Made by a program: the position numbers and the translations under genes. Shown here piece after piece: positions 59,884-64,000 of a DNA stretch of 64,000 nucleotides. This DNA comes from Allacma fusca (taxonomy: Eukaryota; Arthropoda; Collembola; Symphypleona; Sminthuridae), in the NCBI GenBank assembly GCA_947179485.1, contig OX359250.1:37478783-37542782 (forward strand). Reading direction: 5' to 3'. How positions within the stretch are numbered: the first letter of the stretch is position 1; every line of letters begins with the position of its first letter. Under the pieces are notes generated by a model. The model was not told the origin of the DNA. It was given only the letters and a program-made list of their open reading frames with translations, and did no database searches.

Positions 59884-61197
59884 ATGAAGTTGAATTGTGG
59901 TTCCTCCGTGATGTGCAAGCTGGTAGCAGTATCAGTTTTGGTGTTAATTTTGACTTGCTCCGGGACGGAAGGTGTGAAAGGAAAGAAATCCTCAGGGAAA
60001 TCTTTGGAGAGGATTGACACTGTGGAAGAGGCTGATTTGTCTGTTACAAATAGCACATCTTTTATGGCCCGCTTGAGGAAGTTCATCTCACCCAGAGTCA
60101 TTGAGGAGCTCACGGGGACTTTCGGACATTATGGCTTACATGGAACTATAGCAGCTGGAGCTGTGTTTATCATCATCATCCCTCTCTACCTTGCTGCAGC
60201 TTTAGTGGGCTGGGTGCCTTTGAAGAACATCTTGAATCCGGTGAGAGACGAAATGGACTATTCCAGCTACTACAAACCTTCCATCACTTACTACCAAGCT
60301 GGCACTTCTACTTCTACAAAGTACGGGCATCCTTCTTTGCCCTCCCCTGCACCAATGTACGGTTATTCAGAGGCACCAGAAATGACCATACACTATGGTT
60401 ACCCGGAAGCTCCAGCACCAAGCCCGGCACCCCAGTATGGCTATCCTGCTCCTGCAGCTCCAACACCAGCACCCGCCCCGCACTACGGATACGCACCTGC
60501 CCCAGCACCAACACCTGCTCCACAGTATGGTTACCCACCGGCCCCAGCTCCGAATCCCGCACCACAGTACGGATACCCAGCTCCGTCTCCCAGCTATGGA
60601 CACATGAGTCCAGCAACTTCCTCCAGCTACGGACAACCAAGCAGTGATCCCACACCTGGTACTAACTACGGGTACTCCGCTCCCGATCCCGCCCCAGTCT
60701 ATGGGTACTCAGCTATCGTGTCCGCTCCAGCCCCAGCATCCCAATACGGATCTCCAAAATCATCTTCCTACGGCGCCCCGGAGGTTGAGAAAACTGTCAA
60801 AGCTGAAGTGAAGATGACAGCTAGGAAAGCCAGAAGCATCCGCTTGCACGATGCCCAATGTGCAGAGCGTCTTGCTTGTGAAATCTCCAAAGCCACAGGG
60901 GGGATTAAGCTGCCTAGGTGGATGGATAAGTATGTTAAAAATATCAATTGAACCTAATATGGCGATTTAAACTGTATGTACTAGGTTACGGGTGTCAGGA
61001 GAACAGTACAGTTGAAAGGAATTATTGGAAGCAATTTCAGGTGATAATGACTACTTGCATGTTTTTGCAGAGTGGCTGATGTTCTGCCATGGAAGGCGAA
61101 TGAAATTGTTGAAGGAGCACGACAATTATTGACTGAGGCAAGCGACTGTTCGAAATTCATCTGTGACTCTTATGAGATGTGGGGCAGGCTCCAGTAA
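59884..61197 (+). CDS. Secreted/membrane Tyr-Ala-Pro-rich protein (gene C, 390 aa)
   Basis: The exons are 59884-60929 (donor GATAA|GTATGT) and 61071-61197 (acceptor TTTTTGCAG). The phase-2 join keeps Lys and extends the chain to a stop at 61195, with AATAAA at 61387. The start chosen is MKLNCGSS..., since it lies after the likely transcription start and gives a signal peptide (to about residue 30). A hydrophobic segment at about 84-109 (GLHGTIAAGAVFIIIIPLYL...) is probably membrane-spanning. Residues about 145-300 are Pro/Ala/Tyr-rich (PAPQYGYP repeats). The C-terminal 75 residues are ordered-looking, with Cys 326, 332, 375 and 380 in C-x5-C and C-x4-C pairs. Reading through the donor instead would stop after VKNIN and lose the second Cys pair. 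I do not recognise the family. A cuticle or matrix role is a guess from composition. Confidence 0.75.
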
Positions 61198-61689
61198 GAA
61201 AGACCATGATGGTTTTTCACCGAAAACGTTTCGCATTCAAATGTGTAAAACATTGTTATTTTCTGGCTTGTTATTCCTTTTATTTATATTTGATTATTTA
61301 TGTTTATTTACATTTCTAAGAAAACACACGTAGTGCTACTTGTTGTTATTTACTGATTGTGAGAGAGTCTTATTAAATTATTAGGAAATAAAAGAGCAGG
61401 CGAGACGAATTTATTTTCTTATCTAAGGACCCTAATTCTCGGATAAGCAAAAATTCTAAGTTTATAAACATATTTCATATTTGGGGACCGCTTTAAAAGT
61501 ACAATACAATACTTTATGAAGAACTTAGATACATTATGATTTTTAATATCATCCAATATTTCCTACACTTACTACTTCAGGAATAATTTTTAGTACTTTA
61601 TTGCAGCATAAAAAATGTAATTAAATCTCATTGTCTGTCATACATCAATAATTATTTCAACGTTCGGATTTACAAATTTTCAGTATGCA

Positions 61690-61940
61690 CCTGCATGAAG
61701 GCTTCCGGCATTTCCTCACCAGTTGCTGGTCCTATTTATGCAGACAAAAATTACACCAAGAGATGTACGATATTAATTATTATGAAAACTCTGAGTTTGC
61801 TGTTGTGGAATATATTGTATAAAGTCATTGTATAAAGTCGGAGTAAACTCTACAGAGAAATTCGAGCAATTAGTCACGGGAATGCTGAGCAGTACAAAAG
61901 GAACAGGAAGCAAAATTACAGCGGTGGCATTTTACTGACC
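61690..61940 (+). pseudogene. Possible CAP-domain remnant
   Basis: In two frames separated by a stop, the sequence reads HQEMYDINYYENSEFAVV and then KFEQLVTGM...KGTGSKITAVAFY before a stop. The order resembles the CAP1/CAP2 segment with Tyr-rich loop, HFTQ(M/V)VW and VVALY, but the key His and Trp are not kept. A 13-bp duplication (ATTGTATAAAGTC twice) lies at the break. Similarity is weak and could be chance. Confidence 0.25.
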
Positions 61941-62074
61941 CGAGAATTCCGTGAGTACAATATTACATACATACACAAAAGAAATTATTTGAATGCGCAG
62001 CAAAAGTTCAAAACTAGTAAATCATATCAGATTTCTTTTTGTAGCTGTTCATATATGGTTCTGTAATTGTCACA

Positions 62075-63728
62075 ATGAGACACATTTTCGTAGCAGTGTT
62101 ATTGGCTGTCTTAATTGTTTCTGGAGCTCATGGAGAAAATTTGAGCAAGTACGTAAGGTTAAGCTGTTTTTGTTTTTAAATCTTTTACAAGACCCAGGAC
62201 TATATTTCTTGAAATTTTTCAGTAACGATAGGATGAAGAGATGGGTTCCATATTTGCCCCCACGTACCTCAGGTCGACCAATGCCAGGTACGTCGTGTAT
62301 TGAACTTTATTAAAATAAAAGAACCTTAAAATAAATAATATTAATTTTAAAGAGGCAAAGAGTTTTTATATAAAATATATGAGTCAAAATATTAATTTTG
62401 TTCAAAGTAATTGTAAATTGTGCTATTTTTGCAGCGCCGCCAGGTTCACCTGGAATTCCAAGTCCCCCTGAACCATATGGTTCACCTGGAATTCCAAGTC
62501 CCCCTGAGCCATATGGTCCACCTGGAATGCCAAGTCCTCCTGAGCCATATGGTTCACTTATACTACCAGGCCCCCCTGGTCCACCAGGACTACGAGGCCC
62601 TCCCGGGCCAACTGGTCCACAAGGAATTCAAGGTAAAAATCAAATGATGTAATAATTACTCCTTTAGAGCATGGTATTTTTAATTAGTGGTATTTTCTTT
62701 GTTCTAGGTCGCCCCGGCCCTGTGGGACCAGCTGGAAAAATCGGTAAGTTCAGGATTGAATATTGATTACAGTAGATTGATCAGCGAGATTTGATGTTCA
62801 TATTCATTGGTCATATTTTTATTGTATAAAACTTTAAAATAATCAAAGCGATTGTAAAGCATTGAGTGTCAAAATAACACAGGACCAGCGGGACCGCTAG
62901 GAGCTACCGGACTACCAGGGCCCTCAGGTATGGTGTAAACTCCAATGTTCAGTAGTAATTGCTACGAAATATCTAATTGGAAATCTACATCCTTCATGTC
63001 GGTATTAAACCACAGCATTTTTCCATTCTTACAGGTCCAAAGGGACCCGTTGGACCAATTGGTCCACAAGGACCGGCAGGTTAATATTTTCATATGCGAA
63101 CTCGTATCAAGCCTCCATCCACATGAATATTCTGCATTTAGTTTTGAAGCAGTTGTATGAAATACACTACATTTTAAAACATAGGACCCACCGGAATAGG
63201 GGGACTTGCTGGGCCGCAGGGAGTTCCAGGCCCTGCAGGTCGGCCAGGCCTAGTTGGATCGGTTGGACTACCGGGGTCTCAAGGACCTCAAGGACGTCAA
63301 GGTATACAAGAGCATTCATTTTATAGTATCTAACCATGCCGCATGTAACAAATAAACAAATCTTTATTTCCTGACTATCTTATACTTTTTGATGAGCAGG
63401 CGCTCCAGGTAGACCAGGGTTAAAAGGAAGTCCAGGTATTGCCGGTGCCAACGGTGCACCAGGACCAATTGGACTTCCGGGCCCACCAGGTCTTAAACTT
63501 ATCTAAAGCTCATTATTAGTCCTTGAGTATATTAGCTCAACTTTGTTTTGATATTTTGTTAAGACCGTTTTTCTCGAATCAGTAACAAGCTATTTGGTTG
63601 GTGCAGTTACGAATGGTATCTGATGGTGTACATACGTCATTCATTTTTCAGGAGGACCAGCAAGTACTCCTCCCAACACTCCAACTGGTGGCACTCCAAC
63701 ACCACCAGCAGTATATCCTCCAGGATAA
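62075..63728 (+). CDS. Short secreted collagen-like protein, nine exons (248 aa)
   Basis: The exons are 62075-62148, 62223-62287, 62435-62632, 62708-62743, 62883-62927, 63035-63079, 63185-63301, 63400-63489 and 63652-63728. Every border is GT-AG. From exon 3 on, all introns interrupt the Gly codon after its first base. The protein starts [20 protein letters not shown] (signal peptide), then a 26-residue linker. Next come three 12-residue units like [12 protein letters not shown], then interrupted Gly-X-Y ([19 protein letters not shown]...), then a Thr/Pro tail ending VYPPG. Lengths of exons 3-8 (198, 36, 45, 45, 117, 90) are all multiples of 9, the classic collagen exon rule. No C-terminal NC1 or fibrillar propeptide is present, so it is a minor or non-fibrillar collagen. 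If the exon-8 donor (GGTCTTAA) is skipped, the protein ends GLKLI instead. AATAAA lies at 63839. Confidence 0.85.
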
Positions 63729-64000
63729 ATTCCAGCTATCTTGTGTTCACACAGTCCCAGTTGTGGAATATTCGTAGGATCGTAGCAGTGCATCATGTCC
63801 TTATCTGATTGACTTGTACTGTGACCTTCACACCAAAGAATAAATAGGAATGATTCTGCAATAAGCAATAATCTCTTACGTACGACCCACGTTTGTATCC
63901 ACTTACTGTCTTCAGTCTCCCATAAAAATACGTTGCTATGATGTAAGTAACTCCCCGTAATTTAGACGCTTACTCAATACGTGTCTAAAGGTATTAAAAT
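63729..64000. other. 3' UTR and flank of the collagen-like gene
   Basis: AATAAA at 63839-63844 is the likely polyadenylation signal. Nothing further is recognised before the window ends. Confidence 0.5.

Noticed and set aside
1-64000. Bacterial operon, phage or tRNA/rRNA genes
   Set aside because: I found no Shine-Dalgarno-linked gene runs, no phage modules, and no convincing tRNA B-box in a clover-leaf context by eye. A covariance-model scan would settle the RNA genes.

Overview
This is a eukaryotic, animal window. Genes have short GT-AG introns, TATA boxes spaced about 34 bp from TCAGT-type initiators, AATAAA signals, signal-peptide exons and many hAT/MITE-type transposons. The TCAGT initiator, Tyr/Ala/Pro-rich secreted proteins and interrupted collagen suggest an arthropod (perhaps a springtail or crustacean). 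I cannot fix the species.

Region 1-23.8 kb is gene-poor. I can support only one gene, a two-exon acidic nuclear-looking protein on the minus strand (8900-10545). The rest holds microsatellites and a few degenerate repeats.

Region 23.8-63.7 kb is a cluster of genes for secreted or membrane proteins. It contains a short Thr/Pro-rich secreted protein (D, 23.8 kb, 3' end unresolved), a 711-aa precursor (A, 26.9-29.2 kb, minus), CAP-domain gene 1 (39.7-40.5 kb), CAP-domain gene 2 (48.4-49.2 kb), a 1483-aa precursor (B, 49.9-54.4 kb, minus), a MORN3-like gene (56.4-57.2 kb, minus), a signal/TM/Tyr-Ala-Pro protein (C, 59.9-61.2 kb) and a nine-exon short collagen (62.1-63.7 kb). A and B are paralogues. 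Both have a two-codon first exon (Met-Lys), a VCLGGPV signal-peptide end, Met-rich peptides between dibasic sites, an RQKR furin site and a Tyr/Pro/Ala-rich C-terminal domain. Their promoter elements match at nearly equal spacing. B alone carries 39 copies of an 18-residue unit, each with an N-glycosylation sequon followed by Arg-Arg. This is the most unusual coding feature here.

Region 30-48 kb between the precursors is shaped by transposons. I find four hAT-like non-autonomous elements, three with identical 8-bp target duplications and one with a single mismatch, whose ends are built from degenerate GGGNACGGG-like repeats. One of them (45.0-46.7 kb) interrupts a segmental duplicate of the CAP1 upstream region, so the empty site is visible at 38.7 kb. 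There are also a 124-bp near-perfect hairpin MITE, a hAT transposase C-terminal remnant, a possible piggyBac-like element with other elements nested in it, and a head-to-head pair of inverted fragments with coding-like conservation.

The secreted products (processed repeat precursors, CAP proteins, collagen, Tyr/Pro proteins) could together form an extracellular secretion or matrix. That is inference from co-location only.
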